Below are positions 1 to 6,917 of a DNA stretch of 9,902 nt, in pieces. Numbering within the stretch: position 1 is the first letter of the stretch; every line of letters begins with the position of its first letter. The notes under the pieces are model-generated. The model was not told the DNA's origin, did no database searches, and saw only the letters and a list, made by a program, of their open reading frames with translations. Source of the stretch: an uncultured Bacilli bacterium. Lineage in GTDB: Bacteria; Bacillota_I; Bacilli_A; RF39; UBA660. Position numbers and translations under genes: made by a program. Where the stretch lies: assembly GCA_949440065.1 (NCBI GenBank), contig CASRZP010000048.1, positions 1-9,902 on the forward strand, given 5' to 3'.

Positions 1-105
1 TTCCCAGAGGAAATTTCTAAATCTATCCCACTTACCTTTATCAAAAAGGCTTTTTTCTACTTTTTATTTTTTTCATCATTTTTTTTCTTATCAAAAAAGA
101 AATAG
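1..105 (+). CDS. Possible 3' end of a plus-strand gene (partial, doubtful)
   Basis: Reading frame 1 is open from the window edge to a TAG at 103-105 (34 codons). The peptide starts with FPEEISKSIPLTFIKK, continues with a phenylalanine/leucine-rich hydrophobic stretch and ends in three lysines, which would suit the last membrane segment of a membrane protein. The evidence is weak: the DNA from about 50 to 90 is a T-rich tract that rarely forms stops and always reads as Phe/Leu/Ser in this strand. If real, the gene converged on mscL, and its stop lies directly against the left target duplication of the MITE. No function can be assigned. Confidence 0.2.
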   Translation, partial: FPEEISKSIPLTFIKKAFFYFLFFSSFFFLSKKK

Positions 106-113
106 AATTTTAT
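106..113. repeat. Left 8-bp target-site duplication of MITE (AATTTTAT)
   Basis: AATTTTAT directly abuts the left inverted repeat and is identical, in direct orientation, to 247-254. A perfect 8-bp match placed exactly at both boundaries is the footprint of a transposition event. Confidence 0.7.
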
Positions 114-246
114 GGTTCTTGCACTTTTAGGGGTGCTAGTTCAAGATTATGTTTTATAGAAATGTTAAGAGTTTGATATTTTTAGCATTTTTATTAGTAT
201 AAAAGATGCTAAAATTTTGATTAGCACCCCTTAATGTTTAAGAACC
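114..246. mobile_element. 133-bp MITE-like element, probably ISL3-type
   Basis: The left arm (114-138) and right arm (222-246) form a terminal inverted repeat of 25 bp with 21 Watson-Crick matches. Each end starts GGTTCTT, and the inner nine bases (GGGGTGCTA / TAGCACCCC) are perfectly complementary. Both ends are flanked by the direct repeat AATTTTAT. There is no open frame of note inside. A second palindrome lies within it: 180-194 pairs with 199-214 as a 15-bp stem with one bulged base (205) and a TAGT loop. Terminal repeats beginning GG with 8-bp target duplications are typical of the ISL3 family, so the element is probably a non-autonomous derivative mobilised by such a transposase; the family assignment is inference. 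It sits immediately 3' of mscL and may have displaced or replaced that operon's native terminator. Confidence 0.72.
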
Positions 247-254
247 AATTTTAT
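247..254. repeat. Right 8-bp target-site duplication of MITE (AATTTTAT)
   Basis: This is the second copy of AATTTTAT. It ends one base before the complement of the mscL stop codon (255-257), so the insertion missed the coding sequence by nothing more than the duplicated target. Confidence 0.7.
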
Positions 255-743
255 CTATTCCTTAATTGCTTTTTTCTCTTTTTTTGGTTTCGTGCCCTTG
301 TTTTTTTCTTTTAACAAATCACGAATTTCCTCCAAGAGTACAACATACTCTTCCTTTTTCGGTGGTTCTACTTTTTTTTCTTCCTCTTTTTCTTTTTTTC
401 TTGTTAAACGATTAACTAATTTTACAATACTAAAAATACAAATAGCAATAATTAAAAAATCAACAACATTTTGAATGAACATTCCATAATGAATCGTTGC
501 ATCATTAATCTTCCAAGACAAATTAGAAAAATCTAGTCCGCCGAGTAACGTACCAATTAATGGCATTAGAATATCATTAACTAGTGAAGTAACAATTTTT
601 CCAAAAGCACCACCGACAATGACACCAACGGCCAGGTCTAGTACATTTCCTCTCATAATAAAGGTTTTAAATTCATCAACAAATTTTTGAACTTTCTTAA
701 CCTCTTTTTTCATTTCACTTTTCATGTCTACTTCTTTTTTCAT
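255..743 (-). CDS. mscL: Large-conductance mechanosensitive channel MscL
   Basis: Homopentameric membrane channel that opens under membrane tension and releases solutes during hypo-osmotic shock. The 162-residue product carries the family signature at about 31-57 (RGNVLDLAVGVIVGGAFGK, then IVTSLVND), which is the amphipathic N-terminal helix and pore-lining TM1. A periplasmic-type loop follows, then TM2 at about 88-112 and a C-terminal cytoplasmic helix (LLEEIRDLLK, 136-145). It is longer than the usual 120-150 residues because of a lysine-rich N-terminal extension of about 18 residues and a lysine-rich tail. The start is supported by AGGGG five bases upstream of ATG; in-frame ATGs at residues 7 and 11 have poorer ribosome sites. 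It is the second gene of an operon: the stop of the preceding gene is embedded in its ribosome site (TAGGGG), 8 bases apart. A MITE lies directly after the stop. Confidence 0.96.
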   Translation of the reverse strand: MKKEVDMKSEMKKEVKKVQKFVDEFKTFIMRGNVLDLAVGVIVGGAFGKIVTSLVNDILMPLIGTLLGGLDFSNLSWKINDATIHYGMFIQNVVDFLIIAICIFSIVKLVNRLTRKKEKEEEKKVEPPKKEEYVVLLEEIRDLLKEKNKGTKPKKEKKAIKE

Positions 744-751
744 GTTAACCC

Positions 752-1123
752 CTATTTTGTATTTTTTAAGAAAAATGGTTTTAAAGAAATTGAGGTTTTA
801 GTTTTTTCTTCAACTTTTACAATCTTATATAATCCAAAGTGATATACTTGAACTTTACTTTCCTCTTCTTGATAATTTTCTTCTTTTAATACCGCATATG
901 GTTTTTCCCCATTATTTACTCTACCAATATTAATAAAACCTAGCGCAGCACTAACCGCAATAATAATGACTAAAATCCATGTAATAATACTAATGATTAT
1001 ACGAAATGGTGAACGTTTTTTCTTTTTTGGTTCAAATTGTACCATTTCTTCTTCCATAGCATCTTCTTTTTTTGCCTCTTCCTCCATCATTTCTTCCTTT
1101 TTCATTTCTTCATCTTTTTCCAT
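752..1123 (-). CDS. Small single-pass membrane protein with acidic Met/Glu-rich N-terminus, unknown function
   Basis: I do not recognise this 123-residue protein as a named family. Residues 1-27 are a low-complexity acidic stretch with six methionines and many Glu/Asp. A basic patch (KKKKR, 33-37) precedes one strong transmembrane helix at about 41-67. By the positive-inside rule the acidic tail should be cytoplasmic and residues 68-123 outside. The outer part has a pattern (GEKP, then a Tyr, then YHFGLYKIVK) that resembles small Bacillota membrane proteins with a GKKP...YxGLGYKVIK pattern; that is a recollection, not a search result. The start is well supported by GGAAGGAAGG seven bases upstream. 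It is the first gene of the mscL operon, separated by 8 bases with its stop inside the mscL ribosome site, so the two are probably translationally coupled. A role in modulating MscL or in membrane stress is only suggested by position. Confidence 0.8.
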   Translation of the reverse strand: MEKDEEMKKEEMMEEEAKKEDAMEEEMVQFEPKKKKRSPFRIIISIITWILVIIIAVSAALGFINIGRVNNGEKPYAVLKEENYQEEESKVQVYHFGLYKIVKVEEKTKTSISLKPFFLKNTK

Positions 1124-1148
1124 AATATATCCTTCCTTCCATATTATT

Positions 1149-1186
1149 ACTTTAACATACTTTACAAAAAATGTAAATATCGTAAA
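1149..1186 (-). promoter_or_regulatory. Candidate tandem sigma-A-like promoter(s) for the mscL operon
   Basis: On the minus strand TTTACA (complement of 1172-1177), a 17-base spacer and TAAAGT (complement of 1149-1154) precede the ribosome site. A second set, TTTACG (1181-1186), 16 bases and TAAAGT (1159-1164), overlaps it. The -10 elements match only 4 of 6 consensus bases, so this is tentative. The segment also contains the inverted repeat TTTACA-N5-TGTAAA (1161-1177) and another TGTAAA at 1191-1196, which could bind a repressor. Confidence 0.35.
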
Positions 1187-1245
1187 TTTATGTAAATAAA
1201 ATTTTAAAATTGGTAGATTTTACTTACTTTAAAATAAGAAAAAAT

Positions 1246-1255
1246 GGTCATATTA
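1246..1255 (+). promoter_or_regulatory. Candidate forespore-type (sigma-F/G) -10 element for spoIVB
   Basis: GGTCATATTA fits the sigma-F -10 pattern (GGnrAnAnTw) at all but one defined base, and its CATATTA core fits the sigma-G -10 (cAtnnTA). It lies 34 bases before the start of spoIVB, a gene known to be forespore-expressed. I found no convincing -35 at the expected distance, so confidence is low. Confidence 0.3.
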
Positions 1256-1289
1256 ATATTGTAGTCTTTTTTTAAAAGGAGATGAATTC

Positions 1290-2267
1290 ATGAATTTTAA
1301 AAATAAACTACTAACCTTTTTCTTCTTTCTTCTTATTTTGCCCATAAATGCTCTTGCTTATTCAGAATACGTTATTCCAGGTGGGGAAAATATTGGTATT
1401 TCTATTCAATCTGATGGCGTATTAATTGTAGGATTCTATCCAGTAAACCATGTCTACATTGGTAAAGAAGCGGGTTTTGAAATTGGCGACCGAGTTACCA
1501 TGATTAATGGAGTAAAAGTAGACACGATTGAACAAATGATCAAGGAAATTAACAAAACAGATAAAACAAATGTTAAAATTGGTTTTGTCCGTAATGGTAA
1601 AAATGAAGAATTAACACTATCCTTAAAAGAAGAAGAGCAAACATTTAAAACAGGATTATATGTAAAAGATCAAATCACAGGAATTGGAACATTAACTTAC
1701 ATCGATCCCAATACCAAAATTTATGGTGCACTAGGTCATGAAATCATTGAAAAATCTACACTACAAAGGTTTGAAATTAAAGATGGTAAAATCTTTAAGT
1801 CAGAAGTTACTGGAATTGTTAAGAGTGAACGAGGTACACCAGGAGAGAAAAATGCTAGATTTTATAGTAATGAAACATATGGTAACATCAAAGAAAACGA
1901 ATCCAGTGGTATCTTTGGTACATATCATAGTACCTTGCCAAGTAAGGAATTAGTCAAAATTGCAAATCCAAAAGAGATTAAAACAGGAGATGCAATTATT
2001 CAAACGGTACTAGAAGATAACACCATCGAACAATTTCATATTAATATTTTAAAAATTGATCAAAAAAGTGATGTAAAAAACATTTTATTTGAAATCACCG
2101 ATCAAGCTTTATTAGAAAAAACTGGAGGTGTAGTCCAGGGAATGAGTGGAAGCCCTATTTTACAAGATAACAAACTAATCGGCGCGGTTACTCATGTTAT
2201 TGTAAATGATAGTAAAAAAGGCTACGGTATTTTCATCACGACTATGTTAGAAGAAGGAGAAAACTAG
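1290..2267 (+). CDS. spoIVB: SpoIVB serine peptidase (family S55), sigma-K checkpoint signal
   Basis: Forespore protease secreted into the space between the two spore membranes, where it cleaves SpoIVFA and so triggers SpoIVFB processing of pro-sigma-K in the mother cell. The 325-residue product begins with an export signal or membrane anchor (about 5-23). A PDZ domain follows at about 34-115, including the GFEIGDRVTMINGVKV segment. The S55 peptidase domain has the expected triad: His150 in GALGHEI, Asp271 in FEITDQ and Ser286 in QGMSGSPI; the spacings agree with His236, Asp363 and Ser378 of Bacillus subtilis. It is about 100 residues shorter than the Bacillus protein, mostly before the catalytic His and at the C-terminus. 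The start has a near-perfect ribosome site (AAGGAGATGA). The usual neighbours recN and spo0A are absent; the gene is monocistronic here, between the divergent mscL operon and a convergent terminator. Confidence 0.95.
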   Translation: MNFKNKLLTFFFFLLILPINALAYSEYVIPGGENIGISIQSDGVLIVGFYPVNHVYIGKEAGFEIGDRVTMINGVKVDTIEQMIKEINKTDKTNVKIGFVRNGKNEELTLSLKEEEQTFKTGLYVKDQITGIGTLTYIDPNTKIYGALGHEIIEKSTLQRFEIKDGKIFKSEVTGIVKSERGTPGEKNARFYSNETYGNIKENESSGIFGTYHSTLPSKELVKIANPKEIKTGDAIIQTVLEDNTIEQFHINILKIDQKSDVKNILFEITDQALLEKTGGVVQGMSGSPILQDNKLIGAVTHVIVNDSKKGYGIFITTMLEEGEN

Positions 2268-2269
2268 AA

Positions 2270-2296
2270 AAAAACCATCTTATCAAGGTGGTTTTT
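2270..2296. terminator. Bidirectional Rho-independent terminator between spoIVB and xseB
   Basis: A 12-bp stem (AAAAACCATCTT, 2270-2281, with its complement at 2285-2296, one T:G wobble) closes a 3-base loop. It ends in a T-run on the plus strand and, because an A-run precedes it, in a run of T on the minus strand too. It starts three bases after the spoIVB stop and serves both converging transcription units. Confidence 0.85.
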
Positions 2297-2330
2297 GCTT
2301 ATTTTTTTAGTTTTTTTATATCAATAACGA

Positions 2331-2567
2331 CTATTTGTCATTATTTTCTTCAATGCTAAAATCTTTTAATTCTCCGTTTTCATTTAAAATCTTATTTACA
2401 GCATTCGTTGCATTCTTTAGCGATTCATCACACGACTTAGCTAATTTCATTCCTTCAGTAAATTGATTAATTGCATCATCTAATGGCACATTGCCACTTT
2501 CTAAATTCTTAACAATTTCCTCTAACTTGGCTAAATTCTCTTCAAAACTTGTTTTTTTCTCTTCCAT
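2331..2567 (-). CDS. xseB: Exodeoxyribonuclease VII small subunit
   Basis: Small helical subunit of exonuclease VII, which binds several copies per XseA and is needed for degradation of single-stranded DNA to oligonucleotides. The 78 residues show the family pattern SFEENLAKLEEIVKNLESG followed by PLDDAINQFTEGMKLAKSC, an antiparallel coiled-coil pair, then a Lys/Asn/Glu-rich tail. Length is typical (70-85). ATG is preceded by AAGGAG; that site begins with the TAA stop of xseA, 9 bases upstream, so the two subunits are likely translated in a coupled fashion. It is the last gene of the mutS-nusB-xseA-xseB run and reads into the terminator at 2270-2296. Confidence 0.95.
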   Translation of the reverse strand: MEEKKTSFEENLAKLEEIVKNLESGNVPLDDAINQFTEGMKLAKSCDESLKNATNAVNKILNENGELKDFSIEENNDK

Positions 2568-2576
2568 ACCTTCTCC

Positions 2577-3896
2577 TTATATTACTTCACTTTCAATTGT
2601 ACCATCTACTAATTGAATCGTAAGTTTATCCTTTGGTTTTACATCCTTGATACTTTTAATTATCTTATTTTTCTTTTTTGTAATAGAATATCCTCGCTTC
2701 ATTGTAGCAACGGGACTTACTGCTTCTAATTTTCCTAAATTTCGACTTAATACTTGTTCCTTATCCTTTATAAAAATTTGATAAGTTCTCACCAAACTTT
2801 TCATCGTTATGTGATAATGATCTATTTGTTTTTGATAAAGCGTTTCAGGGTGCGTAAATATATAATGACGAGACAAAAGTTGTAATCCACTTCTATTTTT
2901 ATCAAGCACTTGATATATTCCTTGTTCCATTCTATCGATAAAAAAATCTAGACTTTGTTCTTTTTCTTGATAAATACTTAAAGGATTTTTAAAACAATAC
3001 CTATCCTTCCATTGGTTTAATTCCTTTGTTAACACTTCTATTTTATGAGTAATTGCTTTGGTTAGTCGTGATTTTAATTGATAAAGATAATTTTCTACGT
3101 CTTTTTTATTAGGTACAGCCAATTCTGCTGCTCCAGTAGGTGTAGGTGCTCTTAAATCAGCAACAAAATCAGCAATGGTAAAATCTATTTCATGTCCTAC
3201 AGCACTAATAATAGGAATAGGACAATGAAATATTGCACGTGCTACCATTTCTTCATTAAAGCACCACATATCCTCGATGCTTCCTCCACCTCTACCAACG
3301 ATTAATACATCTAATTTGTACTCACTTGCTTTTTTTATGTTTCTAACGATATCACTAGCAGCTTCCACTCCTTGAACTAAACTAGGAAATAAAATCGTAC
3401 TTGCAAGTGGCCACCTTCTTTTAATGGTCGATAAAATATCACGTATCGCAGCTCCTGTAGGTGCTGTAATAATTCCAATAGTATCAGGAATTCTTGGTAT
3501 TTTTTGTTTTATACTAGGATTAAATAGTCCTTCTAATTCTAACTTTTTCTTTAACTGTTCATAAGCAATATATAAATTACCTACCCCGTCTTCTAGCATA
3601 TTGGAAACATAAATTTGGTATCCTCCAGTAACCTCATATACACTAATCTTCCCTGTTACTAAGACTTTCATCCCATCAACGGGCGTAAATTTCATCTTAC
3701 TTGCTGCACTAGAAAACATCACAGCATTAATTCTTGAACCTTCATCTTTTAAGGTAAAATAGAAGTGTCCCCTGGTATGTGCTTTAAAATTAGAAATTTC
3801 TCCTTTAAGAAAGACTTCCTGCAAATTACTATCCTGATCAAATTTATACTTCAAATACCTCGTTAACTGGCTAATGCTAATATACTTATCATTCAT
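2577..3896 (-). CDS. xseA: Exodeoxyribonuclease VII large subunit
   Basis: Catalytic subunit of exonuclease VII, a metal-independent nuclease that cuts single-stranded DNA from both ends and takes part in repair. In the 439-residue form an OB-fold spans about 5-105 (VFLKGEISNFK, HFYFTLKD). The catalytic region follows with GRGGGS (201-206), AVGHEIDFTIAD (232-243) and DLRAPTPTGAAELAVP (247-262). A long coiled-coil stretch then leads to the C-terminal motif VSPVATMKRGYSI. The start was placed at the ATG giving MNDKYISISQ, because this matches where homologues begin and GAGG lies six bases upstream; an upstream in-frame extension of ten residues (MIIFIIVRMF) has no family support. The start overlaps the end of nusB by 8 bases, indicating translational coupling. 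Confidence 0.95.
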   Translation of the reverse strand: MNDKYISISQLTRYLKYKFDQDSNLQEVFLKGEISNFKAHTRGHFYFTLKDEGSRINAVMFSSAASKMKFTPVDGMKVLVTGKISVYEVTGGYQIYVSNMLEDGVGNLYIAYEQLKKKLELEGLFNPSIKQKIPRIPDTIGIITAPTGAAIRDILSTIKRRWPLASTILFPSLVQGVEAASDIVRNIKKASEYKLDVLIVGRGGGSIEDMWCFNEEMVARAIFHCPIPIISAVGHEIDFTIADFVADLRAPTPTGAAELAVPNKKDVENYLYQLKSRLTKAITHKIEVLTKELNQWKDRYCFKNPLSIYQEKEQSLDFFIDRMEQGIYQVLDKNRSGLQLLSRHYIFTHPETLYQKQIDHYHITMKSLVRTYQIFIKDKEQVLSRNLGKLEAVSPVATMKRGYSITKKKNKIIKSIKDVKPKDKLTIQLVDGTIESEVI

Positions 3897-4296
3897 GAAC
3901 ATCCTCACTATGATAAATATTATCAAGTACCCCGTTTAACATTTTGGTAAACTTTTCATCACAATATTTCTTTGATAACTCCAAAGCCTCATTAATCGCT
4001 ACAATACTTGGCGTATTCGTATATAGTAACTCGTAAATGCCAAGAAATAAAATCGCCTTATCTACTTTATTCAAACGACTGACTTGCCAATCAATCAAGT
4101 ATTTATCAGCTAAACTTTCAATTTCCTTTTCTTTATCCAATATGACTTTCAAACTATCCATGACAAAATCGTTTTGTACTTCTAGTTGCTCTTTAATTAA
4201 TTCATGCAAATCATAATCAACATTACTCTCTTTTAAAATATCCACTTGATATAGAACTTTCATAATAATTTCTCTTAATTCACTACGATTTTTCAT
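3889..4296 (-). CDS. nusB: Transcription antitermination factor NusB
   Basis: All-helical RNA-binding protein that, with NusE (S10), NusA and NusG, forms the antitermination complex on rRNA boxA and keeps ribosomal RNA transcription processive. The 135-residue product has the expected opening (SELREIIMKVLYQVD) and the conserved C-terminal half (SRLNKVDKAILFLGIYELLY, then VAINEALELSKKYCDEKFTKMLNGVLDNI). The start at 4296 is preferred because AGGTGATGAG precedes it. The ATG at 4320, 24 bases upstream, lacks a ribosome site and falls in the -10 of a candidate promoter. It terminates in TGA, showing that TGA is a stop in this organism. The order nusB-xseA-xseB resembles Bacillus, but folD, which usually separates nusB and xseA there, is missing. 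Confidence 0.95.
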   Translation of the reverse strand: MKNRSELREIIMKVLYQVDILKESNVDYDLHELIKEQLEVQNDFVMDSLKVILDKEKEIESLADKYLIDWQVSRLNKVDKAILFLGIYELLYTNTPSIVAINEALELSKKYCDEKFTKMLNGVLDNIYHSEDVHE

Positions 4297-4318
4297 CTCA
4301 TCACCTTTTTCTTTTCTC

Positions 4319-4347
4319 ATTTTATCATTACTATAGGAAAAAGTCTA
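4319..4347 (-). promoter_or_regulatory. Candidate sigma-A extended -10 promoter for nusB-xseA-xseB
   Basis: On the minus strand TAGACT (complement of 4342-4347), a 17-base spacer and TAAAAT (4319-4324) preceded by TG plus one base (TGATAAAAT) form an extended -10 promoter. It lies in the 55-base gap after mutS. Initiation would fall near 4312, just upstream of the nusB ribosome site at about 4304-4308, which supports the 4296 start. Confidence 0.5.
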
Positions 4348-4351
4348 ACCT

Positions 4352-6898
4352 TTATTTATCATCCATCATTTTTTTTAATTGATAAAGAAAATTCAACGCC
4401 TCAATCGGGGTAATTTCTAAAGGGTTAACCTCTTTTAATTTCTCTAGCACAACATTTTTCTCATCTTTTTTCTCATCTAGTCCTAAAAATAGTGACGTTT
4501 GCGTGAAAGTTTGCTTACTTTCTCCTTGATTTTCATAAATATTTAAAATTTCTTCAGCCCTTTGAATTAAACTATCTGGTAAATTCGCTAAACTTGCTAC
4601 ATGGATTCCATAACTCTTATCTACTGCACCTGATTTTACTTTATGTAAAAAAGTAATCATACCATCTTCTTCTACGGCTGATACATGAACATTACGTAAC
4701 CTTGGAAGGTCTGCTGCTAACGTAGTTAACTCGTGATAATGGGTAGAAAATAAGGTTTTAGCAGAAATCTTATCATGGATATACTCTAAAATCGCTTGGG
4801 CTAGACTCATTCCATCATACGTTGCTGTACCTCTACCTAACTCATCAAATAAAATCAAACTATTCTTCGTTGCATGAGCAATTGCCGTATTGGCTTCCTT
4901 CATCTCTACCATAAATGTACTTTCACCACTAACTAAATCATCACTTGCTCCGATTCTTGTGAAAATCTGATCAAATATTGGCATCGTACAACTCTTACAA
5001 GGAACAAAACATCCAATCTGTGCCATAATAACGATGATAGCAAACTGACGCATATAAGTAGATTTACCTGCCATATTAGGACCAGTTATTAGTAAAATAT
5101 CCGTATCTTTTCCCATGATGATATCATTAGGAACATAATCTTTTTTTAATACCTTTTCAACAACAGGATGACGACTTTCAATAATTCTTACTGAACTATC
5201 TTTAGTTAGCTTAGGACGAACATAGTTATTCTCTTCAGCTACGGTGGCAAAAGATTGTAACATATCAATTTCTGCAATCACCTTAGAATTTAATTGAATC
5301 TTCCCAATATAACGTTTTACAACTTCTCTAATGTTCATAAATAATTGGTACTCTAAATTAATCATTTTCTCTTCAGCACCTAAGATGATATCTTCTTTTT
5401 CTTTTAATAAAGGCGTAATAAACCTTTCACAATTGGCTAAAGTCTGCTTTCGCTCATACCCAAACTCTTCTTTTACTAAAGGGATACTTGCTTTGCTTAC
5501 CTCGATGTAATAGCCAAAAACCTTATTGAAACCTACTTTCAAATTCTTAATACCTGTACGTTCTTTTTCCTGTTGTTCTAACTCGACAATAAAGTTTTTG
5601 CTTCCTTTACTTAATTTTTTTAACTCATCTAACTCCTCATTATATAAAGGCTTAATTAACCCACCGTCTTTTAGTCCAATAGGGGCATCTTCATTAATCG
5701 AACGATTAAGCAAATCATATAACTCATCTAAAGGATCTATTTCTCTATCAAAGTGAAGCTCTGTTAAGATTCTTTTTATCTCTGGTAAAATACTTAAGGA
5801 ATTTTTTAGTTGTAATAAATCTCTAGCGTTCACATTACCATAACTAACTCTTGCAATAATACGTTCTAAATCATATATCGCATCTAAGGCCTGCTTTAAC
5901 TCTTCTTTTAAAATGAACTCTGTTCTTAATACTTCAATAAAATTATAACGACGCTCTAAATCTTCTTTCTTCGTAAGAGGATTTTCTATATTATAACGAA
6001 GAAGTCTACTTCCCATCGCGGTTTTATTTTTATCTAAAAGCCACAATAGTGAATAGGTTCTCTCCTTTAATCTTAATGTTTCTACTAATTCCAAATTTCT
6101 TTTGGTATGAATATCAAACAACAAATATTGGTGAATATCAATAATTTCCACTGGTTGTAAATGTTGTAAGTTACCCTTTTTCGTTTCAATTAAGTAAGCA
6201 AGTAAATGCTTAATCGTGGTCACTAGCCTAATATCACTAATATTTTGATACAAATACTCATAGTTTTCATCTTGATAAATATCATCACTAATAGTAACAG
6301 GTAAATGATAACTTTCTCTTAAAACATTAACAATTTCTCTATCGATGTTAAAATTGACAATAATTTCACAAAGCCCACGGTTAACAACTTCCTTAATCAA
6401 TTGATCTTTTTGGTGCTCTAATATGAAACAGTAGAAATATCCTGTTGAAATATCAGTATAACTAATGCCATAGCAATATTCAAAATCATAAATATTACCA
6501 ATGTAATTACTATTTTTAGAGTCTAGGGTATTATCTAGTATGGTACCTTTAGTAATTACTTGTGTAACCTCTCGATCTACCATGCCTTTGGTTAACTTAG
6601 GATCGCTCATCTGTTCGCAAATGGCTACTTTATATCCTTTATCAATGAGCTTTTCTAAATACCCTTGATAAGCGTGATACGGTATCCCACACATAGGAAT
6701 TCTCTCATCTAGTCCTGCTTGTTTTCCTGTTAGGGCAAGTTCTAGTTCTTTAGTACATATCATTGCATCTTCAAAAAACATCTCATAAAAATCACCCAAA
6801 CGGAAAAAAAGAATACTATCATCGTATTTATCTTTAATGTCCATATATTGCTTCATCATTGGACTAATTTTACTTCTATCTACTTCACAACGTTTCAT
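4352..6898 (-). CDS. mutS: DNA mismatch repair protein MutS
   Basis: Recognises mismatches and small loops in DNA and, on ATP binding, becomes a sliding clamp that recruits MutL. The 848-residue product (B. subtilis about 858) has the mismatch-binding Phe-x-Glu at F37-Y-E39 in LGDFYEMFFEDA. The connector, lever and clamp domains follow. The ATPase has Walker A GPNMAGKST (606-614), Walker B LILFDELGRG (681-690, Asp685/Glu686) and FSTHYHEL (717-724). Near the C-terminus QTSLF (800-804) matches the beta-clamp binding motif, as in Bacillus MutS. The start was set at MKRCEVDRSK because AGGTGAG sits five bases upstream and homologues begin there; the frame stays open 31 codons upstream, but that stretch spans the promoter. 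It has its own promoter and follows a terminator, so it is separate from the sporulation genes. mutL is not adjacent. Confidence 0.97.
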   Translation of the reverse strand: MKRCEVDRSKISPMMKQYMDIKDKYDDSILFFRLGDFYEMFFEDAMICTKELELALTGKQAGLDERIPMCGIPYHAYQGYLEKLIDKGYKVAICEQMSDPKLTKGMVDREVTQVITKGTILDNTLDSKNSNYIGNIYDFEYCYGISYTDISTGYFYCFILEHQKDQLIKEVVNRGLCEIIVNFNIDREIVNVLRESYHLPVTISDDIYQDENYEYLYQNISDIRLVTTIKHLLAYLIETKKGNLQHLQPVEIIDIHQYLLFDIHTKRNLELVETLRLKERTYSLLWLLDKNKTAMGSRLLRYNIENPLTKKEDLERRYNFIEVLRTEFILKEELKQALDAIYDLERIIARVSYGNVNARDLLQLKNSLSILPEIKRILTELHFDREIDPLDELYDLLNRSINEDAPIGLKDGGLIKPLYNEELDELKKLSKGSKNFIVELEQQEKERTGIKNLKVGFNKVFGYYIEVSKASIPLVKEEFGYERKQTLANCERFITPLLKEKEDIILGAEEKMINLEYQLFMNIREVVKRYIGKIQLNSKVIAEIDMLQSFATVAEENNYVRPKLTKDSSVRIIESRHPVVEKVLKKDYVPNDIIMGKDTDILLITGPNMAGKSTYMRQFAIIVIMAQIGCFVPCKSCTMPIFDQIFTRIGASDDLVSGESTFMVEMKEANTAIAHATKNSLILFDELGRGTATYDGMSLAQAILEYIHDKISAKTLFSTHYHELTTLAADLPRLRNVHVSAVEEDGMITFLHKVKSGAVDKSYGIHVASLANLPDSLIQRAEEILNIYENQGESKQTFTQTSLFLGLDEKKDEKNVVLEKLKEVNPLEITPIEALNFLYQLKKMMDDK

Positions 6899-6917
6899 AC
6901 TACTCACCTGCAATTTA

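Noticed and set aside
35..56. Plus-strand terminator (CCTTT...AAAGG followed by six T)
   Set aside because: The stem is only 5 bp and it lies inside the possible open frame 1-105; too weak to call, though it would argue against that frame being coding.
292..474. 60-codon plus-strand frame opposite mscL
   Set aside because: It is the complement of the lysine/glutamate-rich tail of mscL and reads as Ser/Phe low complexity; no ribosome site.
966..1199. 77-codon plus-strand frame opposite the acidic membrane protein
   Set aside because: It is the complement of GAA/AAA-rich coding sequence, giving Ser/Phe repeats; runs into the promoter region with no initiation signal.
1738..1953. 71-codon frame inside spoIVB
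   Set aside because: Same strand, other frame, within a gene whose catalytic motifs are intact.
4297..4320. Upstream nusB start (eight extra residues)
   Set aside because: No ribosome site before it, and it overlaps the -10 of the candidate promoter; AGGTGATGAG precedes the inner ATG.
5526..5756. 76-codon plus-strand frame within mutS
   Set aside because: Antisense to the well-conserved MutS clamp region; no ribosome site or family resemblance.
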